From Tomocerus qinae (taxonomy: Eukaryota; Arthropoda; Collembola; Entomobryomorpha; Tomoceridae), in NCBI GenBank assembly GCA_020055645.1, contig CM034547.1:24142513-24206512 (forward strand): a DNA stretch of 64,000 nt, read 5' to 3'. Each line of letters opens with the position of its first letter. The stretch's first letter is position 1. Both the position numbers and the translations under genes were made by a program. Positions 14,103 through 26,907 of this stretch are shown here, in pieces. The notes beneath the pieces are model-generated. The model made no database searches. It was not told where the DNA came from and saw only the letters and a program-made list of their open reading frames with translations.

Positions 14103-15050
14103 AATGTAACGGAGTGCATGGAAGTGGCTATACTATTAATACGTATAAGTTACTTAATTCTCTTTTTGTGGCTTAAGCCACGATGTAGTATATCTATCTA
14201 CTTACATCTACAGTAGCGGACGATGTTGTTGGTGAAGAATTGTATTATATTGCAGCTCATACTGTGCGTTTATCGATTTCATGTAATAACGAAGTAAAGA
14301 GGGGAGCCGGAGAACCACAGAGAGTTAAAACTGAGCTGAACGAGTTTTATCTGTAAATGAATTACTGTTCATGGATTGCTGGGTGTAGATATAGTAGATC
14401 TAATATATATCAAAGAAACATATCAGAATGCTGCCCTGCTAGCTATATTTGTAAAGGAACAGGCTACCTGGACTGAAACAATTTACGCAACTTGTTTCTC
14501 AAATGAACGATGTAATAGCTACTTTCGCGTCTAATGGCATATTACATTCTACAGACAAACTGGTCTAGCTGAGTAAATACTCTTCTATATATATTTAGTA
14601 TCTACTCTAGCATAGTATTAAAAAGTTTATCTGCGTCGGGTATTTAGGTAGGTACTTTAAGCCAGAGTCTCTAACTACAGGGATCGTATAGAGCTAGAGT
14701 AACCCCGAACGACAACACAACAAAACGAGCTACATAAAAATTTGATCGAAGTGAATCCATATATCCGAATTAGGACTAAAACTGGAACTGGACTCGGTGC
14801 CTTTGTTTGCTTTGGCTAACAATAACCATTGCAATCAGGTTGTCGCTGTTGTAGAGTGCAGTTTTTCTACGTCTGTAAGCTCTGTAAATTCTTGCTATTT
14901 CATTATAGATTTTCCATTTTGTGGTCTAGTCTCTTCTCGTTTAGGATCGAGAAGAAGCCTTATAACTAACTCTCTCTCTCTCCAAAATTTAGCTTACTAT
15001 GGCATTTTTCTGTGACAATGGAGGCAGTCGATAGAAGGATATGCCTAGGT

Positions 15051-15163
15051 GTTTGCAACTGTTGCAAACTTTGACATCCTGTCCAATTCCACTCAGAAAA
15101 CCATTTGCATTGGTTTTCTTTATTCACTCTTAAGCTTTTAAAGATAAAAGAAACACTTTTATC
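15051..15163. repeat. Cluster of three short hairpins
   Basis: Three stem-loops lie within 113 bases. The first is GTTTGCAAC/GTTGCAAAC with a 1-base centre (15051-15069). The second is GAAAACCA/TGGTTTTC with a 7-base loop (15096-15118). The third is GATAAAAG/CTTTTATC with a 5-base loop (15143-15163). All arms are perfect. The cluster opens an unusual-composition tract (15.0-15.8 kb). Possible explanations are the end of an old transposon, a structured non-coding RNA, or chance in AT-rich DNA. No family was recognised. Confidence 0.7.
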
Positions 15164-15800
15164 CTTGTAATGTGAAAGTCTTTATTTATGTGAACACAAA
15201 ATAACACTACTAAGCTTTTTATGTGCCCAGAATCAAAAGTAATGTACCTACTAGAACATATCCCTTCCTCTTGTTTCTTTTTCACATCTGTGAAGAAAAG
15301 TTTGCGAGAGGGAAGCCAAGTCGAGGCAATCCAGTCAGTTTAAGAAGCACAGATTGACGTGACATCTTCTATATATTCCTTATATGTCTTTTTAACTGGG
15401 AATTTTGATACATTAGAATCCTAGGGATTTCGTAGACATTGCCAGAAATAAAACAGTAATGTGCTGTGTTTGGTGTTGCTGGCTGACACAGAAATACGAA
15501 CAACACATCACACACATATGAACAATGTGTGTTATAAGATATATCCAAATAGCTTAAGTGAATTTTGTGTACTTTTGCCAATGGGAACTCTAAAACATTT
15601 TCTGTGTTCCCATTGTCCACCATTATATATTGATGAAGAAAGGTTGGCATGCCATGACATGGCTTTGGCTCTAAGACAGACAGACACAGTAAACCAAGTC
15701 CTCCAGCTCAACACCAAAACAGTCTTTGGCAAACAGACCTTGTTTGATTTCTGTCCTGCCTTTCTTATATGTACAAGGACTTAGGATATATTCTATACAG
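15164..15800. other. Odd-composition tract, possible old repeat
   Basis: This stretch lacks the TAG/GTA-rich texture of its neighbours and has long open frames on both strands, including 107 codons on + (15461-15784) and 93 and 66 codons on -. None starts with a supported ATG plus splice signal, and no domain was recognised. A further imperfect hairpin, around the word TTCACATCTGTGAA, lies near 15.28 kb. The tract may be a decayed mobile element together with the hairpins before it, but I found no convincing terminal repeats or target duplication. Confidence 0.3.
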
Positions 15801-18718
15801 CCAATTCATACTATTAATGATTAGAAATAGCTAAACTATTGTCAGAGAGGATAGAAGATTTTGGCGACGACAGCATGACAGTGCATTCACACATTGACTC
15901 ATTGTCAGAATGACGAGACTTGTGAGTGAGCCACTTACTGTTCTCTACTATAGTCTTCAACTCTGCTCTGCACTCTGCAATTATTATATTATTCCAACTC
16001 ATGTTTTGTTCCGCACAAAGCACTTTCTCTCATCATCACTGATTGCCCATGTCACTACCAGAAAATTCTACCTCCGTCAAATAATAATAGCTTCGCTCAG
16101 GCAAACCCATTTTAACTCATGCCAGCATCCAACTATATTATTTTAGCTACTAGATATTTCATCCAAACTAAACCCGGCTAGTTTTCCCTCAAATAATTAA
16201 CTACTCTGTCAAACTTACTACTTTACGTACTTATAATATTTTCTCCAATCCGAAATATTTTTTATCATTTCTTTATTTACAATTTTTGAAGACATTAATC
16301 ATTATTACTTGTGACGCAGTTTTGATTAACATTAATGAATTTATTACATTATGTTCCCGTCATTTAGTTTTTGGTAAATCTGGGAAGGAAATTTTTCTGG
16401 TGTATGTGGTGAAAATAAATTGTACATGATAAGGTTTAAAATTGTAAAATTCAGTTAGCAGGAAAATACAAACGGTAGGGATTCACTATTTGGCTACGGC
16501 TTTGATTACGTCATGTCAATGACCACGGAACAACACATGTCCACTAAGTCCATACTAAAATAATAAACAAAATATTCTACACACGCATGGAGAGGGCTGG
16601 GCTAGTTGGTATATGAAGTAATCCTTAAGTACCTAGTAGTTTTTCAATTTACGTAGCTAAGCAAGGGATACATGCACATGCTCAATCTATTTCGCTAACA
16701 AAAGAGTTAGTTGGGGTGTCTCCTTTATAGAACTGCATATATGTTTGAAAATTATGTCATCATTATAGGTATTAGGTAGGTATGGCTAAACTATTGTGGA
16801 ACCCACTAATAAGGATACTATGGTACTAGGATAGATTGTAGTATATTGGGTTTTTTTCTCGATTCAAAAAGAGGATTTGTATGCGAAGGGTCATGAACCT
16901 TAGAGTCCCCTTAAATATTATTTCTCTGCACTCCCCTCATAAGTACATAGGCGAGTGGAGCACAATGTCTAGTGCAGACTGCTTTTATTCTGTGCAGAGA
17001 GAATAGAAGGAAACAAAAGGAACAGGCATTAGTTTTCGGTTGTCAGACAGATATTGTAATAATATTACTTACACGACGAATTGTTGCTACTGTACGTGTG
17101 TGATGTTCCGTAAGTACTTTTGCATCAACTACAAATAACAAATAGCCTAACCCATCATCCTGAGAAATATGATCCTTCTCTGTCCTTGTAATTTTGATGG
17201 GATGATGCTGACGATCACTCAGTTCAATCTGTCCACAGACTGCATCTCTTCTCTCCTCGTACTAGCTTTTACATCCATTCCATTCATCTTCCTATTGATT
17301 TTTAGCTGTACCTACACGACTTCCTACTAAATTCTATCTGTATTATATCTCTGTGCAATTTAGCTTTCATAAAGTACATACCATAAACCCATAGCTTCAA
17401 AGAATAATATTCCCACTTGTAAGAGCGTTTAAAATAAACGCATAAAAAATTAAGCACATGACAAGGTAGTACAAGTCGAAGCGTTTTTTGTATTGGAACC
17501 TAGTGAAACAGTACAAGGAGTAGTTCTTATCTATATGATGTAGAAATGGAATAATATGTTGCCTATAGGTAATAAACAAACAGGTTGGTGTTCTTACACA
17601 GGTGATATACTTCGATTGGAGACAGGTTAGAAACTTATATACCTATTTGTACCTGACTACTACCATGCTATAAAGCTATAAAGTTATACTCTGGCTCAAG
17701 TTGTAACCTTTAGTTCTCCAGCTAAATTTGGAAGTCTAGAACCAAAAAAAATCACCTTTAATAAAATTATAATATTGATGTGTAGTTAGGTAGAAAATTC
17801 CACTGCCGTTTGATTATGTTTCTGTGTGTTTAGGTATTGACTAAGTAGACAATTTTAACAAAACTTTAAGGTCCACGTTGACATCATCGTGGTTTTTCTT
17901 TAGAATGTATTTGAGAAGAGGGAGGTTGTTAGAGGGAATGTTTAGGAATAATATTTCGTGTAGGGAATATATTTTATATGAAAAAGGGAAATGTTGAGGA
18001 CGCATGGATAGATCGAGAAAAGCAGTAACTCATGCACGGATGAATAGATTTAGTTTGATGTATTCGTATGCATATTATCGTATGCAGCGTATGTAGGACG
18101 TAAAGATGGATTTAACTCAGGTTTGCTCGAGTGAGTATGGTGCATCTGGTACGCACTAATACATTTTCTCCATGGATTTATTCTCTCTCACAGGGAGTGC
18201 GAGGTTGGGCACGCATGTCGAGCGTCCGTTTGTCGTCAAATGGACGTTCTTTTCTTTTATTCTGGATGGATGTAGTGTGTACATTATCTACCTAGATAAA
18301 TTGAATAAAGAAAGAAAGAAAGAAAAAGAAAAGCATTATCTTAGACGTAGTATGTGTATCTGTGTGACTAGACATGTAATATACGACGTGCTATCGATTG
18401 ACTATTTTTCTTTCTTTCCTCTTCGTCTTCAATACATTAGTTAGATGGAGAGTGGATAGCTACATTAGTTTGCTAAGGGAATGCAATGCACTGAACTGAC
18501 ATGACATCAGACCTTTCCTCTTTTCACCACTAATTTCATTCTCTCCACACGTTCTCCTCTCCACTCACGCATTATTCTAGCCAACACTTTAACACCTTTC
18601 CCTCATTCCTTCCATATACCATTACCGAACGATACAATTACATTACATTGCATTTCATTCTCTTGGCAATTCCCAGTTTATTGCATGTTACTGATACGGA
18701 CAGCATACTTAGGTGCAG
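15801..18718. other. Intergenic or intronic DNA, no gene seen
   Basis: Short chance-length frames only. 17890-18170 is G-rich and C-poor; 18490-18640 flips to C/T-rich. Contains the AAAG microsatellite listed below. Confidence 0.6.
18307..18333. repeat. AAAG-type microsatellite
   Basis: A run of AAAG units with one longer A tract, directly read. Confidence 0.85.
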
Positions 18719-18839
18719 TTGTCGCATTTCTAACGAAGGCTTGCGGAAAAATAAATGGCGATGGCGAATTGATTCGAGTTCAATGCAAGGCAATCCACTC
18801 ACTCCGTCCGTCCCCGATAATGACTCACTTTCCCCTTAA
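18719..18839 (+). CDS. Possible terminal exon, unknown protein
   Basis: Seen: an acceptor-like TTAGGTGCAG ends at 18718, and one base plus 39 codons follow to TAA at 18837-18839. The peptide begins CRISNEGLRKNKWRWR and ends in a Ser/Pro/Asp tail, which resembles a soluble protein C-terminus. GC is near half, well above the flanks. No polyadenylation signal (AATAAA) follows closely and no matching upstream exon was found. Family not recognised. Chance cannot be excluded because the frame is short. Confidence 0.22.
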
Positions 18840-21800
18840 TTAATGCTTCTTCTTCGAATTGAATCGAATTTAGTGAGAGAGAGGTACAGAAGCGTGAAGC
18901 GAAAAAGGGAAAAACTATATCTTCCTGAAAGGAGAAATGACTACTAGAGAAAGGTAGCTGCTCAAGACAATGTCCTCCGCCATAGTAATAACAATAGAAT
19001 GGATGGCCAGTAAATAGATTCAAATCATTGTGATATCTGATGTCGAGTCAAGACTCGCATACATAAGTGTGGGCTTACCCAGAAATAATAGACCACCAGC
19101 CCAGTCTCTTTCCACCCAGACGACTCTGCTCTAACAATAGGGAAATTCTCCGAAGGAGGATTCCCATTATAAATTAAATAACCCATTTTACACACACGCA
19201 CGCAATATAATCTAATGATATGCATTGTGAATACTTAGGATAAACCTTTCTATGCTCCACTCACAATACATATACACAGTGTGATTAGATTTAATGGATC
19301 CTTTACACTCTGCACCAGATATCTCCGAATATAATTTACAATAAGTATGCATCTCCTCGATTTACTTCCTATATATGCATGAAGCACTAAAGAAGACTCT
19401 TCCTTTCATATCCAAGTGTATTACTATCTAATATTGTTTACATTTTGAATAGCAAGTTGAAAGATGTCGTACAGATAAGGTAATATCCAACATTGAACTA
19501 CAGGGCAATACAACGAGTCACTAAACCGTTTTTGTTATCTAAATTACTATTCTGCTCTACAATATCTTCTATTTTACTCTTTACTACTTCTTTTATCTCT
19601 CAAAATTCTCTCGAATTTGCAGCATCTGTCACGTACCTACTTTTACATCTCCAAGGGTAAAGACACTATATACTGGAAATGCAACACATTTAATTCAACT
19701 TCAACAGAGAATCGTTAGAGCAAGAACGTGTATCTCTTTCCAACTATTGAATTAAATTGTAATGTTGCATTTGTATTAGTCACTTCATTGAAAACTGATA
19801 ATATACAAACTATTGTTAAGCAAAGAAAGCTTACGGAAAGAAATATTTCACGCACCGGTGGCTACCGTCCCGTCAGTTCATGTAGCTTTGCTTATCATTA
19901 CCTTATACCGTGACTTTCACACAATATTATTCTACTATATCTACACATAAATAGCTAATGTGCTAATAGAATTGCAAATACTCAAAGTTTACTGTGCGTA
20001 GCGTGACGATTGAAATGGCTTTACTTCTCCCGTCATGTTCAGCCACTGTTTGTATACTTTGTTTGTCATTTCAAATGACACTGGGTGAGATAACGCATTT
20101 ACATTCCCTATATAGGCATGTGAAAACTTAACCAAACAGCTTAAATGCTTTTTGTGTTACCTTATTACATTGTCCTGCCGTTGTATAATAGTCATACATA
20201 CTACGTACTATTATATCTACTTGTAGTAATATTGTTCATGCTGTGACATGTAAAGCGGGGGCTACTACCTACATTTTTTACATATAGGTACACTACATTA
20301 TTATTTTAATACTGGAGGCATTACTATTTACCGTACCACACTTCATACAATATGAAATGAATCACTCATTTCCTTTCTCGTGCAAACATTTTGGCAGTTT
20401 CTAAATTGTATTAACAGCCCTGTTGTTTAAGCCTGAGCTTGAATGAGGCGTGTATTAATTATGCTAAGCAAAAATCGAATTACCACTTCCCACGTTTTAA
20501 ATATTTTCACCATATTGTCCATAAATTAACGTGTACATTACAATCTCACCCGCTTTAAAATCATGGGCTTATAAACGAAATAAACTGTTTTGGCATGTTT
20601 CTGATTTAATTAATACAAATGTGGCTACATAATTTTAAAGCAGATAGCACACAGATAAGACTTCAGGTCATGTATTTATATTGGACAATATATACTTAGA
20701 TATGTAAATTTATGCTACTTATTCAATCTTAGTATAATTAAGTATAGTAGAATGAATTAGAGAGCTGCTATGGTTAGAATTACGTACAAAGACAAACCAT
20801 ATGGAGCAGATCATTACTGACTAATGAATGGTCGTGGAAAGAGTTATGATCGTTTGCTGTTCGTGTCTTGATATAGTTTACAGTACTTTCAGTCAGAAAC
20901 ACGTGTAAACATGGGTCACTGAGGTTTCCCTTGATTTGAATGATAAGCTACCTCCCTGCTCTCCACCTTTGTTCCCGTCGACTTAACAACCCTAAATGCA
21001 CTCTAAGTTGGCTTTTACCTTTCACTACCTCTGTTTCGTTATGAAAATTCACAGGTGAACGAGTAGGTTGTTCGGAGTACATGCAAGTAAACTGCGTTCG
21101 ATTAGAATGAACTGAAATGCATATGTAACAACAAGTAACAGCCAAGTTTCGTTTCGGCTTTGTCCAAGTCCTGAAATGTTGCCTTCTGCTTATGCTTACA
21201 TCGCCTGTCTACTTTTTCAAACGATATCCTTATCAGCTGAACACAATAATGTAATGTAATACATTGCCTAATAATGTAGCAAAGGTAGCTTTCCAAATAT
21301 GAATGGGGGACATGGCATTCGTTTTGTGAACCAAACCTGTGTTCCCATTAGACTACATCGCTCTGCACTGCACTACATTTGCTAAATGTCACAGAATAAT
21401 AAATAATTTGTTTGGCAAGTTAAAAATAACCTGCATATATTATTAGCTCTGCTCTTACCTGTATTTTGTACGTTAGACCGACCAGCATTTCTCAAAATAC
21501 AATTGCACCATAATAATATAATTTATCACCAATTGGTATTAATTTTATCAAAAATATAAAATATTATTTAACACGAAAGCAGATGCCATTGGTGTACACC
21601 TCCTTTAGTTTGATTACTAGATTGGTAATTACAGGTGGTAACTGGTTATCAAAATATCTAACTCATATCACTATAGAATAATTGGATCAATTAGTGAATT
21701 CGGGAGAGAATAGTTATTGTTATTTAGTATTGAAGTATACTGTGATTGTGACTAAGGAAGTGTAAATAGGAGTTGTGTGTAATGAAATGAGTGGCCGTGT

Positions 21801-23189
21801 CCGTCTCTGCTGGTGTGTACCAAGACAGTTGTCCTAGAAAAGCTGTATCTGAAACGGAGTTGATTTAGGTAGAGTTGAAACGAAAGAATAAATGGTGAGC
21901 GAAAGTTTACTGGAGGAGGGCCAAGAAGTGGAAAGTGAGAAAAGTAGGCAGCTATCTCTTTCTCCGTAGAGTTGATAGATTTATTATGGATATTATGTGT
22001 GAAAGGCTTTCGTGATGACTATGTTTGTGTGCGAGAGCTGTCCACGTTCAGCCCACACTACATGCATGCACATGAATGATAGGAAATGTTCTATGAATGA
22101 GCTCAAGTAAATCTAAAACTGTAGTGGTCTGAAGAAGCAGACAGTGGAAGACACGGAAAACCAAAGTATACATAACAAACTCATATGCCATGCATGGAAT
22201 ACAATGAAAATGAAAGTGTTGGCATTGCTAAAAAGAAAACGAAGCCACACCAATCCAGTTCACGGAAGAAAAGGAAAAAATCGACTGGTACTACCATTAC
22301 CTACATTGGAATAGATACATAAGGATCATCTAGTACTCCTAAGATAACTTATGTGAAAAGTATTATCCATGTACAAGTATTATAATTCAAGTATGGATTT
22401 ATGTAAATAGTGGGGTAAGGAGTAGCTAAACCTGGGATAAGTCATACTAGAAATAATCTACAAAGAATAATATAAACTAATACATAAGATAATACTAAAA
22501 GGGGTAATACAGTTATGCTTATGTACACACTCTATTCTATGGCTAATGCATTTACAAAATAAATACACATAAGAAGAAGAGGACAAATGAACGGACAAAG
22601 TGGAGAGCTATGAAAGAATTGAAGTTGAAGCTGTCTAAATGCAAGCTATAGATAAAAACTTATCTGTAGCTACTTACTATCTGATAAGTCTTGTTCAGTC
22701 ACTCTGAGTGGTGGGAGACTTGTCTGTCTTTACCTATATAGTATGTAATGGATGTGTCTGTCTCTTTTACATATGTGCGGAATACTATAGAGAGTTCACT
22801 CGAGAATTTATTATTACTTTTATTACCCTTTTCTTGTTCCTAAAATAAAGTACTTGTACCATGTACTTACGACCATAACATTATTATTGTGTCTATATAC
22901 CAGATTCTACCTTTTCTGTTTGTTTATACATTATTTTTGGTGTCCGGCATGTGTAAATATGCGAGTGTACAGACAGTGGCCAAGTCTTTTCAAGGTTCAT
23001 TTATGTATTTCAAATACTACGCCCGAAATGTCAATATTAAGACTGCTTAACACAATAGGATAGGATTACTACTTTATTTATCGATTTATATTGGCAAAAC
23101 TCATGAAATAAAGAACAGTTTTGTATCCTATTGTCCGCCTTTTTGTTCTGTGGCTAAGAAAGGCTTTCTACTGTTATTTACCATATCAG
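18840..23189. other. Intergenic or intronic DNA, no gene seen
   Basis: No supported coding sequence. 21690-22000 is G-rich and C-poor. About 20400-20640 is rich in homeodomain-type words (TTAATTA, ATAAATTAA) and could be regulatory, but this is a motif impression only. Confidence 0.55.
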
Positions 23190-23485
23190 GTGCAGACATT
23201 TTCGAATAGGAGAGATAACGTAGATTTAGATAGATTAATATCCCATTTTCATGCCAAGAGTAGACTGTTTCAATCCTTTGGCTATAGAAGAGTTACTGAA
23301 GAATTGGGACTTTTACCTATGCCTTTTGCATATTATCCAAATTTTGTCTACAGACCGATGTTCATAGGAAATTCCCTGCTGAGTTCTTCTATTATTGTTG
23401 CTTCCACCTTAAGCATGATGAAGATGAATTAGAAAAGGGGTCACAACACAACCACTTGCAAGTTCTCAGAGTTTTGAGAGTGTGA
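23190..23485 (+). CDS. Possible 3' exon with two competing acceptors
   Basis: Two readings compete. (a) After TTACCATATCAG at 23189 a frame of 80 codons runs to TAG at 23430-23432; it reads VQTFSNRRDNVDLDRLISHF at its start. (b) After the better acceptor TTTTGTCTACAG at 23353 a different frame of 43 codons runs to TGA at 23483-23485; it has a Cys/His/aromatic stretch (FYYCCFHLKH) followed by acidic residues DEDELE. They use different frames, so at most one is coding in a given transcript. Neither family is recognised. Overlapping open frames in low-stop DNA are also expected by chance. Confidence 0.22.
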
Positions 23486-25127
23486 CTCCTGCAAGTTCCC
23501 ATCTGTCTAAAATGGCATTTTCGTGCATCTTCACACATTCAATACACACGCATGACACTATCATTATTTTCTACTTGTAAAATATAAACACACACATACA
23601 ACCTATATGTTGATGAGTCTAATTTGTAAATTTTGTACTCCTACTATACCAGTAGGCATTATTAATGGACTTTAGTCCTCACTAACAACAAAATTGAGCT
23701 TTTATTTTCAATTTTTTTGAGTAAACAATTGTTTTTATCGTCCCCACTTTTGTAATAGAGTCTTTAACATTTACCGTAAGAATACAGCGACAATTTCTAG
23801 TCAAAAATTCATGATGGCTCTATCACTTATTATTGTACAAGTCAAATTAAAATGAAGATGTTAATACTAGATTCTCCATAAAGCTGTTCGATATCGATAC
23901 ATGATACTCAGGTAGATTTTATGATTAAAATATACAGAAAATACAAATCTATTTTACACCAAGTTGTTCAGTAGGTTATAATAATAATATGTAGCCCCTA
24001 CCACAAGAATTTCTGAATATCCTGAATTGAAGCTGTGAACGCATTCATGTAGAAAAACCCATTTGGGACGGTGTAAGAGGATTATTTGTTGGAATTGAAA
24101 AATAAATTGGCAATGCTGTTACTGTGTGGTTATATTGATTTTCCTATTCCTTCACGAAATTAAAATTTTGTGCACTGGTGATTGAACAGATTCACTTGAC
24201 AAATTCTAATAAATTGTAAATTGTGTTAGATTATGATGAATATTTTTAATGATTCCCTAAGGCATATTGAAAATGGTAGGGTTGTGTATGGTTAGAAAAT
24301 TGAACAAATATTTGCTGATTGCATATATAAAAATTTGGAGGAGAAAAATTGTAGTTCTGATTAAGTGCTTTTTTGTGTATTTATCCTTTAGGCAAAAGGT
24401 AAATTGGAAATTTGACTAGTGAAGTGTAGGAAGCGTGGCCTGATTTAGGGAACCTAGTTTTACATCGTGAAGAGCAAAATTAGATCTAGTCAAATCAAAA
24501 CTGCCTTGAGGCCAGAGAGTCTGAGTGTAGCTCCATGTGAAGGAAACTCATACATTTCAATAAAGTAGAGTGGAAATCAATGAAATCAAAAGCATTTATT
24601 ATGTATGAGGATTATAGTCAAGGATGATGTGGGAGCATATGAAAAGAATCAGAGTTTCTAAATTATATGTACATTATAGTAAATCAAAATGTATTTGAGC
24701 ATTGTACAGAAGCAACGGCAATGTCGCGATTTCTTGCAGAAACCAAAGAAAGAAAGGAAATGAAAAAGAATGTATGCAAAGATTGTATATGGATTTAGAG
24801 ACGTGAGAGCCTAAGAGCACTGATTTCCATTACGAATTGAATCGCTATTGTCAAGATGAAAATAAGGAAAATAACATATTGCGAGCTGCACAACAAAATG
24901 TACGAGTGTGTCCCTGTTTTCATTGTTAAAATATGTCTAGTAAACAGGAGTCTAGGTAGATACGTATAATAAAATGCTTAAAGTAGCATACATATTGATC
25001 TACTCTTATAAATGTATAAAGAGACAAATCGGGGCTTCTCTCTCGTATACGCATGGAGACAGACATAAATACATCTATGTATATCACAACGAGACACACA
25101 TAAGTACATACGAATATTGAGATTCCA
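23486..25127. other. AT-rich DNA, nothing recognised
   Basis: No coding-like frame and no clear repeat structure. Texture is more A/T-rich than the neighbouring segments. Confidence 0.6.
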
Positions 25128-25507
25128 TCAAAAGCTGCGAATGTGAATCGAACGTGAGAGTCTTTCTTCTTCATCTCTGTCGTATCTTCTGGGCCGTTGT
25201 GAGTTTAACTCTGTTAGGCTCGAACCACTGCGATTACAACAATTTTTCTTTCCTGTCGAGTTTTTTGTGGCTATAGCAGCTTTTCTTTGGCTTAGCACTA
25301 TTGTATTATCTAAATGTATAACACCTACCGTTAAACTACTATCTTTCACTTTCCTTCTTCTCCTAAATTGGAACTTGTATTTCCATCCCATTTTTACAGA
25401 GGGACTGGTTATATACCTAAATGTTTGCAGAGAGAGAGAGAGAAGTTGATTTGAGTTTTGGTTGAGGTACATATAGCATACGTGGACGTGGATACCTATG
25501 TACTTAC
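25128..25507 (-). CDS. Possible spliced 3' end, basic Ser/Arg-rich protein
   Basis: Read on the minus strand. A textbook donor GTAAGTA lies at 25507-25501. A CT-repeat pyrimidine tract and ATTTAG acceptor end at 25417, defining a 91-bp intron. The following exon (25416-25128) is open for one base plus 95 codons to TGA. Its product is basic: FRRRRKVKD near residue 16, a Lys/Asn/Cys patch, then RPRRYDRDEEERLSRS near the end. Phase requires two bases from the upstream exon. The upstream sequence is open in that phase for about 20 codons but has no ATG. An internal donor-like GTAGGT (near 25.33 kb) could end the exon earlier. Family unknown. The CT repeat that makes the acceptor look strong is itself a microsatellite. 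Confidence 0.28.
25429..25443. repeat. Microsatellite (GA)n
   Basis: About seven GA units on the + strand. On the minus strand the same run is the CT tract in front of the proposed splice acceptor at 25417. Confidence 0.9.
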
Positions 25508-26233
25508 GAGAAAAGCACGTCTCTCCGACTTTCCCGTGCATTATTATTTGGTAGGAGTGGGTAGTGTACATTAAACTATAAACTTGGGATCTATGCAGTT
25601 CACGGTGCATATTACTTATATATATGTGTAAGCGAAGCTATGCGAGGCGAATCCAATTCGACCAGCCGCCGACTGTTATGTAATGTCATCTACTAGGAGA
25701 CGTTGTAGGTTGGTTGTAGACTATATGTCTACATACCTCTATGCACATTAAGAAAAGTATATCCTTATCGATGTGCAGTTCCTCCTTTGTATCTTACATA
25801 CTAGTAGTACAGAAGATGCAGGAGTTTGAACTAGATGGTTGTTCGTATGAATGTGGATTCTTGCATTAGGGTGCGAATGGGATCGATTGTCCTCTTCTAC
25901 ATCATTCACGGCCTGAAGCACAGAAGCCACTTGGGAAGTAGAGAATTCTAGTATGGCAACCGTTTTCTGGCATTCATCTCTGAGACTCCCAAGAGAGAAG
26001 TAAGATCTAACGTTCTACCTCCATTTCCCTTCCCACTTTCTCTGACTTCCCTCTTCCTTATCCACACGCTCTATACTATCATCTTTTCAATATAGGTTAC
26101 CTTCTTCTATATGCATTTTCTCCATTCTCTGCTATGTCTGTTTTATTATTTCCACTGTGTATGTAATGTGCTGGGAGCATTGTCTACGGTAAAAGTAAGT
26201 CTAACACTTTAAGTAGGAGTAAGTATATATAGT
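25508..26233. other. Spacer, no gene seen
   Basis: About 26000-26180 is C/T-rich. No frame with supporting signals. Confidence 0.5.
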
Positions 26234-26448
26234 CTATATATAGCCTGGCCCGGATATTCTGACTGGATCCTGGTCTGGTTTTGTCTTGGTTTCGTTGCCC
26301 TGCCTGGCCTCCTCCAACTTGTCTTCCTCGCCTTCTGCCCATTTGAATTCGTATAATTTCGGTTCAACCTTTTCCATTCTTCTCGTGACTTCACTTTTGT
26401 TGCTTTCCCTTGTCTTCCTCTTTTCTGTCCTCCTCCTTTTCAAAGACA
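26234..26448 (-). CDS. Possible terminal exon, charged low-complexity protein
   Basis: On the minus strand a strong pyrimidine tract (CTTCATTCCTCCGTCCCAAT followed by CTCCAG) ends at 26449. After it, two bases plus 70 codons are open to TAG at 26236-26234. The product is highly charged: KRRRTEKRKTRESNKSE near the start, then YEFKWAEGEEDKLEEARQ in the middle. Such composition fits a disordered or coiled region of a nuclear protein. It also arises when purine-rich DNA is read as codons, and a second minus frame over the same DNA is open too. Family not recognised. Confidence 0.27.
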
Positions 26449-26745
26449 CTGGAGATTGGGACGGAGGAATGAAGTGAGGAGAGTGCAGTTCGAGCAACCA
26501 AAGTCACGTCTATTTTTGCTCCTTATTCTCTTTTTCTTTTTACATGGAAAACGAGGGACATAGAAAGCAAAAGAGAGAGAATAAAAGTCTTTTCGCCATT
26601 TACTTTCTCATTCTTTCCTCCTTGATAATAAATCCTTTCTCTGCTTCAAGGCTTTATATAACCCCTATAACTATCTACGTCTGCACGAATTTTCTTAACC
26701 TATCCGTTTTCCCTTTTCCTTCCACATCACTACCTGAAAGGAAAA

Positions 26746-26907
26746 TCAAATTTTCCATATTGACAAAAGGGATATTATTTGAGGTGACCGATTTTCCAAT
26801 ACGAATTCCAGTTCCAAATGTACCACCTGGGGAAATAAATATCTATTCTGCACTTAAAACAGTAATTGTGTTCCTACCTGCTGCTTTTCAATCAAAGACC
26901 CCGCCAT
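26746..26907 (-). CDS. Possible short gene start (two mini-exons)
   Basis: On the minus strand an ATG at 26907 with AAA before it opens MAGSLIEKQQ (30 bases) and runs into a CAG|GTAGGA donor. A 51-bp intron ends in TTTCCCCAG (26827). Continuing in phase 0 gives 26 more codons to TGA at 26748-26746, 36 residues in all. A different frame of the second exon is open much longer and begins GTFGTGIRIGKSVTSNN, but it does not match the phase of exon 1. Very small introns of this size are common in some invertebrates. The gene may be real with further exons, or the signals may be coincidental. No family recognised. Confidence 0.18.

Larger units (their letters stand above)
9631..15050. other. Intergenic or intronic DNA with alternating strand skew
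   Basis: No gene is supported. 10640-11340 is G-rich and C-poor, then the composition flips near 11.64 kb to C-rich and G-poor until about 12.44 kb; 13140-14030 is G-rich again. A 132-codon minus frame at 10950-11348 lacks an ATG and is Ser/Pro/Leu-rich, as expected from this skew. A short inverted repeat and small microsatellites are listed separately. Confidence 0.55.

Noticed and set aside
15461-15784. 107-codon plus-strand frame as a gene
   Set aside because: No ATG or acceptor support, minus strand equally open, and it lies in a tract that looks like an old repeat.
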